From Mesobacillus sp. S13 (GTDB taxonomy: Bacteria; Bacillota; Bacilli; Bacillales; Cytobacillaceae): a DNA stretch of 64,000 nt. Shown here in pieces: positions 8,759-16,970 of this stretch. Both the position numbers and the translations under genes were made by a program. Location of the stretch: positions 2,189,001 through 2,253,000 of the forward strand of contig NZ_CP084622.1 of assembly GCF_020422885.1 (NCBI RefSeq), read 5' to 3'. The number at the start of each line of letters is the position of its first letter. Position 1 is the first letter of the stretch. The notes below the pieces were generated by a model. The model saw nothing but the letters and a program-made list of their open reading frames with translations, had not been told where the DNA came from and made no database searches.

Positions 8759-9340
8759 ATGACCGAGGAACAAGGAAAACGGCTAAATGAGATCCTGGAG
8801 TTACAAGAGAAAGTTGTTTCGCTGTGGATGGATTACTGGAAGGATTTTTCACACATTGGCACAGGTCCATTCTGGGTCATTTTGATTATGCTAGTTGTGC
8901 CTCTCATTATTGTTTATTTTAAAATTGATAGAACCAAGCCTTTTCAAATTGCGTTTTATGGTTTTAATATACACACTTGGTTTACTTATTCCGATGCAAT
9001 TGCCATGAGGACTGGTCATGTATATTATCCGTATCAGGTAATCCCCATTATGCCAGTGAATTTTGCCCTGGATGCTTCGCTTGTACCTGTCACCTTCATG
9101 TTAGTCTATCAGTGGTGTATCAATAACAATAAAAATGTATTGCTTTACGGTGTTTTAACGAGTGCTTTTTTCTCTTTTGTATTCAAACCTCTAATGGCTG
9201 CCTTTAATTTAATTAAACTAGGCAATGGTATGAATTACTTTTATCTCTTTCTCAATTATCTGCTCATCTTATTTTTAGCCATGATCCTAACTAAAGTCTT
9301 TATTTACTTAAAACACCATCCAAAAACAAAAACAAACTAA
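8759..9340 (+). CDS. CBO0543-type integral membrane protein
   Basis: A 193-residue protein. A short amphipathic N-terminus (EILELQEKVVSLWMDYWKDF) precedes about five hydrophobic helices, with YYPYQVIPIMPVNFALDASLVPV in the middle and a basic C-terminus. This arrangement matches the CBO0543 family common in Bacillaceae, often present in several copies and of unknown function. ATG 8759 is chosen because GGAGG (8744-8748) lies 10 bases upstream; an upstream in-frame extension to 8702 lacks a ribosome site. Confidence 0.75.
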   Translation: MTEEQGKRLNEILELQEKVVSLWMDYWKDFSHIGTGPFWVILIMLVVPLIIVYFKIDRTKPFQIAFYGFNIHTWFTYSDAIAMRTGHVYYPYQVIPIMPVNFALDASLVPVTFMLVYQWCINNNKNVLLYGVLTSAFFSFVFKPLMAAFNLIKLGNGMNYFYLFLNYLLILFLAMILTKVFIYLKHHPKTKTN

Positions 9341-9480
9341 AATTTTATAAAAGAAATGGTGTTTAAGGAAAACGCATACTAGGCTATTACAGGAGTCGGC
9401 TATTTATATTACATTCGTTTGGATTTGGATTTCACTTTCACTCTTAGGGAACAGAAGAAATGAGCTGAAAAATAACGTAA

Positions 9481-9520
9481 AAAAGAGTTAGAGGACAGAT
9501 CCACGTCTTCTAACTCTTTT
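9481..9520. terminator. Bidirectional terminator between convergent CBO0543-type and padR genes
   Basis: A 16-bp stem runs from AAAAGAGTTAGAGGAC (9481-9496) to 9505-9520 with one wobble pair and an 8-base loop, flanked by A and T runs. Its right arm overlaps the last codons of padR. Confidence 0.85.
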
Positions 9521-10016
9521 TGATATTTTTCAAAAGGTCTTCTAACCATTTGATATATAGCTCATTCGATTCCTTGTAATGCCTGTGGATCAATTGGGGA
9601 AGCTGTGCTGGATATTCGGTTTGGACCGAATTTTCTTCCTTCAGCTCGATGATCCAGCTTTGGATGTTTTCCTTTATTTCATCGACGTTAGATGAGTGAA
9701 TGAAAAGGGTGGCGGGGTAAAGTGAGCGGGGCTCCTTCAGCCTTTGTTCAAATACGAGCTGAATTTCTTTTGACAGTTGAGTTTTTCCTTCATCCGTTAT
9801 GGAATAGACAGTCCTGTTCGGACGATTATTGACTTGTTCTTCTTTTTCCGCTTTCACCCACTCATGCTTTTCAAGCTTTCTGATCGCATGATAAATGTTC
9901 CCATCCGTCACCGGGAAGAGGTGGTCCCATTTATTTTCAATGATGGTTTTCTTCATTTCATATGGGTGATAGGTCTGATCCTGTAACAAGCCTAAAAGAA
10001 CAATTTGGATTGACAT
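9510..10016 (-). CDS. PadR-family transcriptional regulator
   Basis: A 168-residue PadR-type repressor. The N-terminal winged helix reads MSIQIVLLGLLQDQTYHPYE then KKTIIENKW, VTDGNIYHAIRKLEKHEWV and the wing NRPNRTVYSITDEGK. A C-terminal helical (Vir-like) dimerisation region follows. The ATG at 10016 is preferred: it gives the standard PadR N-terminus and has GGAAAGAAG upstream, whereas the 14 extra upstream codons look non-coding. PadR proteins usually control a neighbouring membrane protein, efflux or stress gene. No clear target is adjacent, although the ABC exporter at 12.7-14.7 kb is a conceivable one. Confidence 0.85.
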   Translation of the reverse strand: MSIQIVLLGLLQDQTYHPYEMKKTIIENKWDHLFPVTDGNIYHAIRKLEKHEWVKAEKEEQVNNRPNRTVYSITDEGKTQLSKEIQLVFEQRLKEPRSLYPATLFIHSSNVDEIKENIQSWIIELKEENSVQTEYPAQLPQLIHRHYKESNELYIKWLEDLLKNIKKS

Positions 10017-10140
10017 GTGATTCACTTCTTTCCGGATATCATTAGTGCCTTCTGGCAAAATAATTGGGTTTTAGTCCCATTCATTCTACCTAGATGGAAT
10101 TTTCCAGTCAAGCATCTGCGCGAAGGTATAAAGGACGAAC

Positions 10141-10173
10141 AAAAAGCATGGTTTTTAGTGAACCATGCTTTTT
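10141..10173 (-). terminator. Terminator of the SDR gene
   Basis: AAAAAGCATGGTT (10141-10153) pairs perfectly with AACCATGCTTTTT (10161-10173). The A run on the plus strand gives a T tail on the minus strand, placed directly after the SDR stop codon. Confidence 0.8.
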
Positions 10174-10191
10174 GTATGGAATTAAATTGAC

Positions 10192-10926
10192 CTATTGGGC
10201 AGAGAAACCGCCGTCAATGACCAGTTCAGCACCTGTGATGTAGGAAGCATCATCTGAAGCCAGGAACAGTACCGCGCGTGCCACGTCATCAGCTTGTCCC
10301 AGTCGCTGCAAAGGTGTGGCCATAATCAGGCGCTGTACAACCTCGCTGGATTCTGACAAGTTTTCCGTCATAGGTGTTTGGATGACACCAGGGAATACAG
10401 TATTCACGCGAATTCCAAATCTGCCATAGGCCGTGCTTGCTGCACGGGAGATGGAACGAACGGCACCTTTTGAAGCAGTGTAGGTATTCACTCCCATACC
10501 AACCATAGCAGTATAACTTGAAATATTCACAACAGCCCCTTTGTTTTGCTTAACCATATGTGGGAGCACATGTTTCATACCTGCAAATGGACCAAAACCA
10601 TTAATTCGCATCATCAAATCCCAATCTTCAATAGTTGTTTCGTCCATCTGCTTTTCAGTTGCAATACCGGCATTATTGATCAAGATATCGATTCTTCCAT
10701 GATCAGCGATAATCTCTTCAACTGCCTTCTTCCAATCTTCCTCAGACATTACATTCAACAACTTGCCTTCAATGGAATCATGCTGACTGACTACATCAAG
10801 CAGTTCCTTATTAATATCAGCGGCAATGACATAAGCTCCTTCTTCAACAAAAAGCTCAGACATTCTTTTTCCCATACCTGAAGCCCCGCCAGTAATCAGC
10901 ACAATCTTGTTATTAAATTTCCCCAT
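10192..10926 (-). CDS. Short-chain dehydrogenase/reductase (classical SDR)
   Basis: A 244-residue NAD(P)-dependent oxidoreductase. The Rossmann motif is VLITGGASGMGKR (TGGxxGxG), NNAG follows in the first third, and the catalytic Ser/Tyr/Lys are in VVNISSYTAMVG and YTASKG. It ends with ASYITGAELVIDGGF, as in FabG/glucose-1-dehydrogenase-like SDRs. An Asp in VIAADIN after the second strand suggests NAD preference. The ATG at 10926 is chosen because GGGAGG lies just upstream on the minus strand. A 24-bp palindrome about 45 bases upstream probably controls it. The substrate is unknown. Confidence 0.87.
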   Translation of the reverse strand: MGKFNNKIVLITGGASGMGKRMSELFVEEGAYVIAADINKELLDVVSQHDSIEGKLLNVMSEEDWKKAVEEIIADHGRIDILINNAGIATEKQMDETTIEDWDLMMRINGFGPFAGMKHVLPHMVKQNKGAVVNISSYTAMVGMGVNTYTASKGAVRSISRAASTAYGRFGIRVNTVFPGVIQTPMTENLSESSEVVQRLIMATPLQRLGQADDVARAVLFLASDDASYITGAELVIDGGFSAQ

Positions 10927-10969
10927 CTTAATTCCTCCCTTTGGTTTGTTCATTCATATTATATAATGT

Positions 10970-10993
10970 TTATTACTTTGCGCAAAGTAATAA
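10970..10993. promoter_or_regulatory. 24-bp perfect palindrome, probable operator of the SDR gene
   Basis: The half-site TTATTACTTTGC (10970-10981) is followed by its exact reverse complement (10982-10993). It sits 44 bases upstream of the SDR start, in a promoter-like A+T-rich region with TATAAT-like sequence on the minus strand. Half-sites of the TTACTTT type occur at HxlR/MarR/TetR-type operators. No obvious regulator gene lies beside it, so the cognate factor is unknown. Confidence 0.55.
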
Positions 10994-11193
10994 GTTTTTC
11001 CAAGGCAGATGCGATCATTGTTGCAATTTCTGGCAGATCGTCATCTGAATAAAAAAATTTCAAGTGTGCCTCAGCCTATGGAAAGACACATTTGGAACTA
11101 TGTCAGGAAATGCTTGCAGTAAGAGAAAAAAATAATCTTATTAGCTCAACAATAGAAGAAGAATGCCAAAAAATAAGAAGGAGTAGATTCCTA

Positions 11194-11439
11194 TGGTAAA
11201 TAGACAGACAGTAGATGTAATGCAACGAATCGTAATCCCATTCATTAATGAATAAAATGATGAGATGGAGTTGGTCGTTATGGGGAGAAGCAAGTGGGCG
11301 AATCCTTTTACTCTATATAGTTATGTAAAAAGAAGATGATTTCCAAGATTGGAACATGGTAAGGTAGTACTGGGATTATTCTGATGGAAGCATTGAGTAC
11401 GTCCCTTTGCTCCCAATGAAAGAGGTGTATGATGAGTAA
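11194..11439 (+). pseudogene. Degraded coding-like stretch between the SDR and nitroreductase genes, unrecognised
   Basis: The stretch 10994-11428 has no intact gene. Coding-like fragments can be read: a start with good ribosome site at 11194 running 20 codons to a stop, GRSKWANPFTLYSYVK from about 11283 and, in another frame, DDFQDWNMVR, an in-frame TAG, then YWDYSDGSIEYVPLLPMK ending at 11439. At least one frameshift and one stop interrupt it. The composition looks protein-like but I do not recognise the family, and it may be chance. Confidence 0.3.
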
Positions 11440-12295
11440 TAGTAAACCGGTTATTGAAACAATGAAATATCGGCAATCGATTAGAACATATGATACAAAA
11501 AAGCTTTCGGAAACTGATTACGAAAGGATCAAAGAATACATAGCATCTGAAAACAATTTAATAGGACCTTTTGGCAATAAAGGCCGAATTGAGCTTATTC
11601 AGATTACCAACAATGTCTCAGAAAAAGGGATCAAGCTTGGCACCTATGGATTTATTAAAAATCCGCAGGTCTATCTGGTCGGTCTTTGTGAAAATAAGAC
11701 CTACTCCTTGCTGGAATTCGCTTTTACATTTCATAAAATGGTGATTTATTTGACAGAGCTTGGACTGGGAACATGCTGGATGGGAGGCACCTTCAGCAGG
11801 AATTCCTTTGAAAGAGAAATTCAGCTTTCAGAAGGAGAGTTCATTCCATGTATCACGCCATCGGGCTATCCTCAACAAAAGCAAAGAGTTTTCGATAAAG
11901 CACTGCGTTATGTAGTGAAAGCCGATAATAAAAAACCGTGGGATCAGTTGTTTTTTGACGGGAAATTTGCAAATCCGCTTGATAAAACAAATGCCGAACA
12001 ATTTGAAATCCCCATCGAGATGGTGAGGCTGGGGCCTTCAGCATCAAACAAACAGCCATGGAGAATTCTATTGTCGGAAGATCGGCAAAACTGCCATTTT
12101 TATATTGAACATACCCCAAATTACAGCACAAGGCTGGGATATGATATGCAAATACTCGATATTGGCATTGCGATGGCTCAGTTTGAGCTGGCATGCGATG
12201 AACTGGGAATCAAGGGTCACTGGAAAATTGCAGACCCTGGACTAGAATTACCGAACAGTCTGACAGAGTATATGGTTAGCTGGACACAGGATTAA
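11429..12295 (+). CDS. TM1586-type nitroreductase-like flavoprotein
   Basis: A 288-residue protein of the tandem nitroreductase-like fold. Residues 8-24 (VIETMKYRQSIRTYDTK) give the FMN phosphate-binding RxSxR-like motif. KMVIYLTELGLGTCWMGGTF follows mid-protein, then a second half with RLGPSASNKQPWRIL. This double-nitroreductase layout matches the TM1586 nitroreductase family (PF14512 type). The start is ATG 11429 or 11432, preceded by AAGAGGTG. The physiological substrate is unknown; related proteins reduce nitro compounds or act in flavin redox chemistry. Confidence 0.82.
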   Translation: MMSNSKPVIETMKYRQSIRTYDTKKLSETDYERIKEYIASENNLIGPFGNKGRIELIQITNNVSEKGIKLGTYGFIKNPQVYLVGLCENKTYSLLEFAFTFHKMVIYLTELGLGTCWMGGTFSRNSFEREIQLSEGEFIPCITPSGYPQQKQRVFDKALRYVVKADNKKPWDQLFFDGKFANPLDKTNAEQFEIPIEMVRLGPSASNKQPWRILLSEDRQNCHFYIEHTPNYSTRLGYDMQILDIGIAMAQFELACDELGIKGHWKIADPGLELPNSLTEYMVSWTQD

Positions 12296-12390
12296 AAAGT
12301 AGAAATACCTCCTATCAGTAAAAAATGAGCGGAAGAAATCACTGAGAAAGCACTTCTTTATTAATAATAAAGATCAATAATAAAACATAG

Positions 12391-12420
12391 TTCGAGGGAT
12401 ACTCATAAAGTTCCCTCGAA
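12391..12420 (+). other. Stem-loop without T run downstream of the nitroreductase gene
   Basis: TTCGAGGGA (12391-12399) pairs perfectly with TCCCTCGAA (12412-12420). There is no T tail, so it may be an RNA-stabilising or processing hairpin. The gene-free stretch 12296-12662 holds this hairpin, the terminator at 12481, and nothing else that I recognise. Confidence 0.4.
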
Positions 12421-12480
12421 ACGCAGGCACGTTTTCTCGGCAAGGAACTTTTTCATTAATTTACGGATTCGAAAATGAAG

Positions 12481-12511
12481 AGACGGCAATTTTATCACTG
12501 CCGTCTTTTTG
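12481..12511 (+). terminator. Rho-independent terminator upstream of the ABC exporter operon
   Basis: AGACGGCA (12481-12488) pairs perfectly with TGCCGTCT (12499-12506) and is followed by five T. Confidence 0.8.
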
Positions 12512-12662
12512 TATGAAAAAATCTATTCATTGCTGTTGAGACGAGTTTTTGAAGGATTACAGATCTTTTTATGGAATATAAATCATCATGGCAAAGAAAT
12601 TGCGGAATGACGCGAAAAATGAAATGAAATTGATCAGAATTGCCATTCAATGGAGGCTTATC

Positions 12663-13589
12663 ATGAATTACGAGAGTATAGTCGATGTAAAAGGGTTGAA
12701 AAAACAGTATGGCAGCTTTACTGCTGTTAAAGGCGTTTCTTTCCAGGTGGAAAAAGGAGAAATTTTCGGCCTGCTTGGTCCGAATGGAGCTGGCAAAACG
12801 ACCACGATTGAAATGTTGGTCGGCCTTAGAAAGCCAGACGAAGGAACTGCCTTACTTTCAGGCTACGATGTGATCAAAGAAGTGAACAAAGTCAAAGAGG
12901 TAATCGGTGTACAGCTTCAGTCGACCTCCTTGTTTGAATTGTTAAAAGTAGAAGAAATCCTGCATTTGTATGGAAGCTTTTATCCGACTCATGTTGATAT
13001 CAATGAACTAATAGGCGATATGCTGTTGACAGAGAAGAGGAAGGATCGAATCAAAGGGCTATCGGGCGGACAAAAGCAGCGTCTTGCCATCGCACTTGCG
13101 TTAATCCACGATCCGGACGTTATATTCCTTGATGAGCCAACAACAGGACTTGATCCCCAGGCAAGAAGGACTCTATGGGATATCGTCCTCCGTTTAAAAG
13201 AGCGAGGAAAAACCATCATCCTCTCGACGCATTACATGGATGAAGCCCATGTGCTCTGTGACCGCATTGGTATCATGGACCAGGGAGAATTGATTGCTCT
13301 TGATACACCACAGAATCTAGTTAAAAAGCTTCAGTCCACGAGTTCTGTGGAATTCCATTTGAGCAATCCTCCAGAGCAAGACTGGTTCATGAAGATGGAT
13401 GGAGTAGAGGAAGTGTCGATCAAAGACAACTTTGTCCAGTTGTATACGGATGATGTTCAAGTCACCTTGACCGCTTTGATACATGCCTCTGCTGAACATC
13501 CATTCAAAATTGAAGACTTACAGACACGATCGGCGACATTAGAGGATGTATTCATCCACATGACCGGAAGGAGCATCAGAGAATCATGA
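12663..13589 (+). CDS. ABC transporter ATP-binding protein (DrrA/NatA-like exporter)
   Basis: A 308-residue ABC ATPase: Walker A GPNGAGKTT (39-47), Q-loop VIGVQLQ, signature LSGGQKQR (133-140), Walker B VIFLDEP (153-159), the D-loop GLDPQ and the switch His in STHYMDEAH. The C-terminal extension of about 80 residues is typical of drug or sodium ABC-2 exporters. The ATG at 12663 is chosen because GGAGG (12652-12656) precedes it by 6 bases; a longer reading from 12588 lacks a ribosome site. The stop overlaps the start of the permease gene by 4 bases (ATGA), so the two are translationally coupled. Confidence 0.93.
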   Translation: MNYESIVDVKGLKKQYGSFTAVKGVSFQVEKGEIFGLLGPNGAGKTTTIEMLVGLRKPDEGTALLSGYDVIKEVNKVKEVIGVQLQSTSLFELLKVEEILHLYGSFYPTHVDINELIGDMLLTEKRKDRIKGLSGGQKQRLAIALALIHDPDVIFLDEPTTGLDPQARRTLWDIVLRLKERGKTIILSTHYMDEAHVLCDRIGIMDQGELIALDTPQNLVKKLQSTSSVEFHLSNPPEQDWFMKMDGVEEVSIKDNFVQLYTDDVQVTLTALIHASAEHPFKIEDLQTRSATLEDVFIHMTGRSIRES

Positions 13590-14677
13590 GGGCTTATTGG
13601 CAATTAACGCTCGCACAATTACGGATTTTTGCACGAAACAAACAGGTTTTGTTCTTCACTTTGCTTTTTCCGATCATCCTGATGCTGGCCCTTGGAACTT
13701 TTGCCGGAAATGACAGCAATCTATCTCTAACAGTAGGACTGATCGACGAGGATCAAACAGTTGCTTCAAAGGAATTAACCGATCGTTTTTACATAAACGA
13801 GGGGCTTGTGGTGAAAAAGTTCAAAGATGATAAAAGTGGGAAAGAAGCTTTGAAAAATGGAGACATCCAGCTGTTCATGGAAATTCCAAAAGGATACGAA
13901 GTGAAACTGGAGGACCAGAAAGAGTCTTCAACACTTCCTGTCTATTATAATGAAAAAAACCTCACAACCTCAGAGCTCGGCCTAACTGTTGTGAATGGAA
14001 TCATTGATCAATACAGCAAGGACCTTACCGACTACAAGCCTGTCGTAACGATTGAAAAAGTGGGAATCAAAGCACTGACCATCCGTTATGTTGACTTCCT
14101 TGTTCCAGGAATCGTCGCCATGATGATTATGAGCAACAACATGAACGGAGTCGCCGGCCAAATCTCCGCCTGGCGTGAAAGAGGAATTTTGCGAAGAATG
14201 CAAGGAACGAGACTGAAAGCCAGCACCTTCATCGCCGCACAAATCACCGCCCGCCTGCTGCTCAACGGAACCCAGGCGCTGCTCGTCGTTCTGATCGCCC
14301 ATTTTGTCTTTAGTATTCATGTCGCTGGATCCTGGCTTGCCTTGATTTTCTTCATCATCCTTGGCACACTAGCTTTCATGGCACTCGGATTCATTATCGC
14401 CGGAATCGCGAAAAATCCAGAAAGCGCCGGCCCGATTGCAGGATTCATTACCTTCCCGATGCTGTTTCTTGGAGGAGTGTTCTTCCCGATTAATAATATG
14501 CCCGACATCATCCAGCCAATCGTGAAAATCCTGCCAATCGCCCATTTGAGTTCCGCCTTGAGAGAGACGATGAATCTTGGTACACCATTCCTTCAATTAG
14601 GGACAGAAACACTGATCCTTGGTGGTTGGTTAATTGGCGGCTTTATTGTCGCAAGTTATGTGTTTAAATGGGAGTAG
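13586..14677 (+). CDS. ABC-2 type transporter permease
   Basis: A 363-residue membrane protein with one N-terminal helix (about 20-40), an extracellular domain (about 45-165) containing SLTVGLIDEDQ, then five helices with the ABC-2 signature around FLVPGIVAMMIMSNNMNGVA and SAWRERGILRRMQGT, and GAGxxFPxxNMP-like sequence (GGVFFPINNMPDII). This is the partner of the ATPase just upstream; two copies of each are expected to form the exporter. The cargo cannot be read from sequence: antibiotic, lipid or sodium export are all known for relatives. A terminator follows. Confidence 0.9.
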   Translation: MRAYWQLTLAQLRIFARNKQVLFFTLLFPIILMLALGTFAGNDSNLSLTVGLIDEDQTVASKELTDRFYINEGLVVKKFKDDKSGKEALKNGDIQLFMEIPKGYEVKLEDQKESSTLPVYYNEKNLTTSELGLTVVNGIIDQYSKDLTDYKPVVTIEKVGIKALTIRYVDFLVPGIVAMMIMSNNMNGVAGQISAWRERGILRRMQGTRLKASTFIAAQITARLLLNGTQALLVVLIAHFVFSIHVAGSWLALIFFIILGTLAFMALGFIIAGIAKNPESAGPIAGFITFPMLFLGGVFFPINNMPDIIQPIVKILPIAHLSSALRETMNLGTPFLQLGTETLILGGWLIGGFIVASYVFKWE

Positions 14678-14827
14678 GCCAGTGAGCTGGTGAATGCAGT
14701 TTGACCAGGGAAGGCATCCAGGAAAGTGTCAAAAGATTATTTTTTGAAAAATATAGGTATCTTTTCGATTTAACGAAAACTAAACACTCGACAGCCATTG
14801 CGACGATAACACTAGCATAAATAGTAC

Positions 14828-14859
14828 AGCCTTATCTCTTGGGGGATAAGGCTTTTTTG
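14828..14859 (+). terminator. Rho-independent terminator of the ABC exporter operon
   Basis: AGCCTTATC (14828-14836) pairs perfectly with GATAAGGCT (14845-14853), then six T. The rest of the gap 14678-15054 is A+T-rich with no recognised element. Confidence 0.85.
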
Positions 14860-15054
14860 TTGCTTGAGTTCATAAACTTTAAGGGATCGATACAAAAATT
14901 TCACATGAAGACTTTAGTTGAAATTTAAGATTGTACACTTCTAACAAAGGATCAACTGAAATAAATTAAAATAGAATTTACTATTTTCAATAGGTTAATA
15001 ACGTTAATTTATGGTACCATTTTGAGATATGAACAATATATAGGAGAATCTTGA

Positions 15055-15993
15055 ATGAAAAAGAAAATAAATTATTTAATGTTACTTTTAACAACCATTC
15101 TTATTGTTGGTTGTACCAGCGTAGATGATCCATCCGTAACAGATGGAAAAAAAGAGTCACAAGAAGTGACTACAGTTAACACAAATGAAGATACTGAAAA
15201 AGAAGAACCGACCAATAGTGTGGATGATGAACCAGCAGAAGAGGAAACACCAACCCAACCCAATAATGAATTGTTTCAAGGATACAAACTTATTGAAGTG
15301 GATGGCGGTGATTTGTCTGGATATCGTGAACCAAATGTCGTCGTTGACATTGGTTTTGGAGACAGGGAATATTGGGCATTTACCAATGAATACGGGCAAC
15401 TAGTACGTGTCATAGCTGACGAAATCATTCTCCAAGATGACCGTAACGAACCTGTATTATCTTCTGGCAGATACTACTCTGATGAAGCAAAGGTTCCCGG
15501 TGTCGTAAGTGACGTTTTAGATGAAGGACATGTGATTGCTGATTCTCTTGGAGGGGTATCGAATGCTTATAATATTACCCCTCAAGATAGTGCACTCAAC
15601 CGACATGGTGATCAAGCTTATATGGAAGATGTGATCCGTAAAGCAGGCGGAGCCACTCATTTTGAAGCAATCATCACATATCCGAACAATCAAACGCAGA
15701 TTCCTTCAAGCTATAAGTATACTTATACAATAATGGGTAACAAAATCGTTGATGAATTTGACAATGCGAATCCTGAGGTAGTAAATGAATCAACCGGTTC
15801 AACAGTAAGTGAGCCTTCCGATTCAACTAGTTCAAACACAAACAGTGATATCTCAAGCGTTGATACAAACGGAAATGGACAGGTGACGATTAAAGAAGCA
15901 AAAGCCGCAGGTTTCAGCATGCCAATCACGAGTGATCATTGGTTATACCAATATATGGACGATCGTGATAACGACGGTATGGTTGGTGAGTAA
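15055..15993 (+). CDS. Lipoprotein with DNA/RNA non-specific endonuclease-like domain and a C-terminal calcium-type motif
   Basis: A 312-residue secreted lipoprotein. The signal peptide ends in the lipobox LIVGC (Cys20). A Glu/Thr/Ser-rich linker follows to about residue 80, then a nuclease-like domain with DEGHVIADSLGGVSNAYNITPQ and a downstream conserved N...YMED helix, resembling the DxGH-type non-specific endonuclease fold. Another Ser/Thr linker leads to an excalibur/EF-hand-like end (DTNGNGQVTIKEA and DRDNDGMVGE) likely to bind calcium. The inferred role is cell-surface DNA degradation or DNA uptake processing. It is monocistronic. Confidence 0.78.
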   Translation: MKKKINYLMLLLTTILIVGCTSVDDPSVTDGKKESQEVTTVNTNEDTEKEEPTNSVDDEPAEEETPTQPNNELFQGYKLIEVDGGDLSGYREPNVVVDIGFGDREYWAFTNEYGQLVRVIADEIILQDDRNEPVLSSGRYYSDEAKVPGVVSDVLDEGHVIADSLGGVSNAYNITPQDSALNRHGDQAYMEDVIRKAGGATHFEAIITYPNNQTQIPSSYKYTYTIMGNKIVDEFDNANPEVVNESTGSTVSEPSDSTSSNTNSDISSVDTNGNGQVTIKEAKAAGFSMPITSDHWLYQYMDDRDNDGMVGE

Positions 15994-16135
15994 GTCCCTA
16001 TAACAACATAAAGGCAGAATAAATGAACGAAGAACATTACCTCGTTGGTTCAAAACAATTTGAGAATGAGTGTCTGTGCAATAACAACTGAAGGTCATAG
16101 TCATAGCAACTAAATTTGTATGGTGATTTACATTC

Positions 16136-16164
16136 GCGGCAGTTTACAAATTGCCGCTTTTTTA
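16136..16164 (+). terminator. Rho-independent terminator after the lipoprotein nuclease gene
   Basis: GCGGCA (16136-16141) and TGCCGC (16152-16157) form the base of a hairpin whose loop also contains TTT/AAA pairing, followed by six T. Confidence 0.7.
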
Positions 16165-16267
16165 TATGAGTATCAAAAATGTTGCATTAAGGAAACAAAC
16201 GCATAGTTAACTACGTGTTTCATCTTGTGAAAAAAGTTTCTAATGGTCTTAAAAAGGAGTCATTTCC

Positions 16268-16576
16268 TTGAAAAAAGAACAGACCATTATTGTTGGCAAA
16301 ATCCTAAAAGCGCTACGAAAAAATCTACTGCTTAGTCAAGAAGATTTAGCAGACTTTAGCCACAAAGACCGGAATACAATCAGTGACCTTGAAAGAGATC
16401 AGTACAATCCCTCGCTTGATACCATCTTTAGATTAGCCGCTGTACTAGAAATGAAGCCATCACAATTAGTAAATAAAATAGAAGAAGTAGAAGAAAACGC
16501 GGAATACATTAATGTCTTGCTTAGGGAAATAGAAGAGATAAAGATCATTAATAAAAAAAACAAAAGGTCCCAATAG
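16268..16576 (+). CDS. XRE-family helix-turn-helix regulator
   Basis: A 102-residue protein with a Cro/CI-type HTH at about residues 8-65 (IVGKILKALRKNLLLSQEDL, FSHKDRNTISDLERDQYNPS, TIFRLAAVLEM) and a charged coiled C-terminal tail. TTG at 16268 is the start, with AAGGAG about 10 bases upstream. The stop lies one base before the start of the next small gene, so the two form an operon. Position at the left edge of the A+T-rich defence island suggests a control protein for island genes, but that is inference. Confidence 0.8.
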   Translation: MKKEQTIIVGKILKALRKNLLLSQEDLADFSHKDRNTISDLERDQYNPSLDTIFRLAAVLEMKPSQLVNKIEEVEENAEYINVLLREIEEIKIINKKNKRSQ

Positions 16577-16577
16577 A

Positions 16578-16826
16578 ATGGAGAATTCCTATATGAATTC
16601 ATTAGAGTATATAGACCGCAGCGTATCCCTGCTCATTAATGAGTATAATGATGAGATTGAGATGGAAATCATTAAATATCAGGATCATTATAAAGTAGTC
16701 GTGACTATATGCCAGGAAGATCCGCCTTATAAGGATTTTATTGGGATTGGGACTGATAAAATGAGTGCGAGAGGGGCTGCAAGGAAGGCATTGAGGGAGT
16801 TGTATTCCATTGCATATCAAAAGTAG
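16578..16826 (+). CDS. Small protein with a dsRBD-like alpha-beta pattern, unknown function
   Basis: An 82-residue protein following the XRE gene at one base spacing. Its second half, HYKVVVTICQEDPPYKDFIG then IGTDKMSARGAARKALRELY, has the beta-beta-alpha layout of double-stranded RNA-binding domains: a G-x-G after the strand, basic residues, and the AA..AL..L helix. The resemblance comes from reading the pattern only. No catalytic motif is visible. A terminator follows, so it closes a two-gene operon. Confidence 0.55.
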   Translation: MENSYMNSLEYIDRSVSLLINEYNDEIEMEIIKYQDHYKVVVTICQEDPPYKDFIGIGTDKMSARGAARKALRELYSIAYQK

Positions 16827-16827
16827 G

Positions 16828-16856
16828 GGAGTAATCAAACGATTACTCCTCATTTC
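16828..16856 (+). terminator. Terminator of the XRE operon
   Basis: GGAGTAATC (16828-16836) pairs perfectly with GATTACTCC (16841-16849) around AAAC, followed by an interrupted T run. Confidence 0.65.
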
Positions 16857-16970
16857 TTTTTTATTTATCGTTTATATTAATTTAATCGACTTTCTTTCGG
16901 ATTTATTATGGTAATATATATAGCATGGAATTAGTATGCATATTATTTGTCATTTTAAGGTTAATATAAT

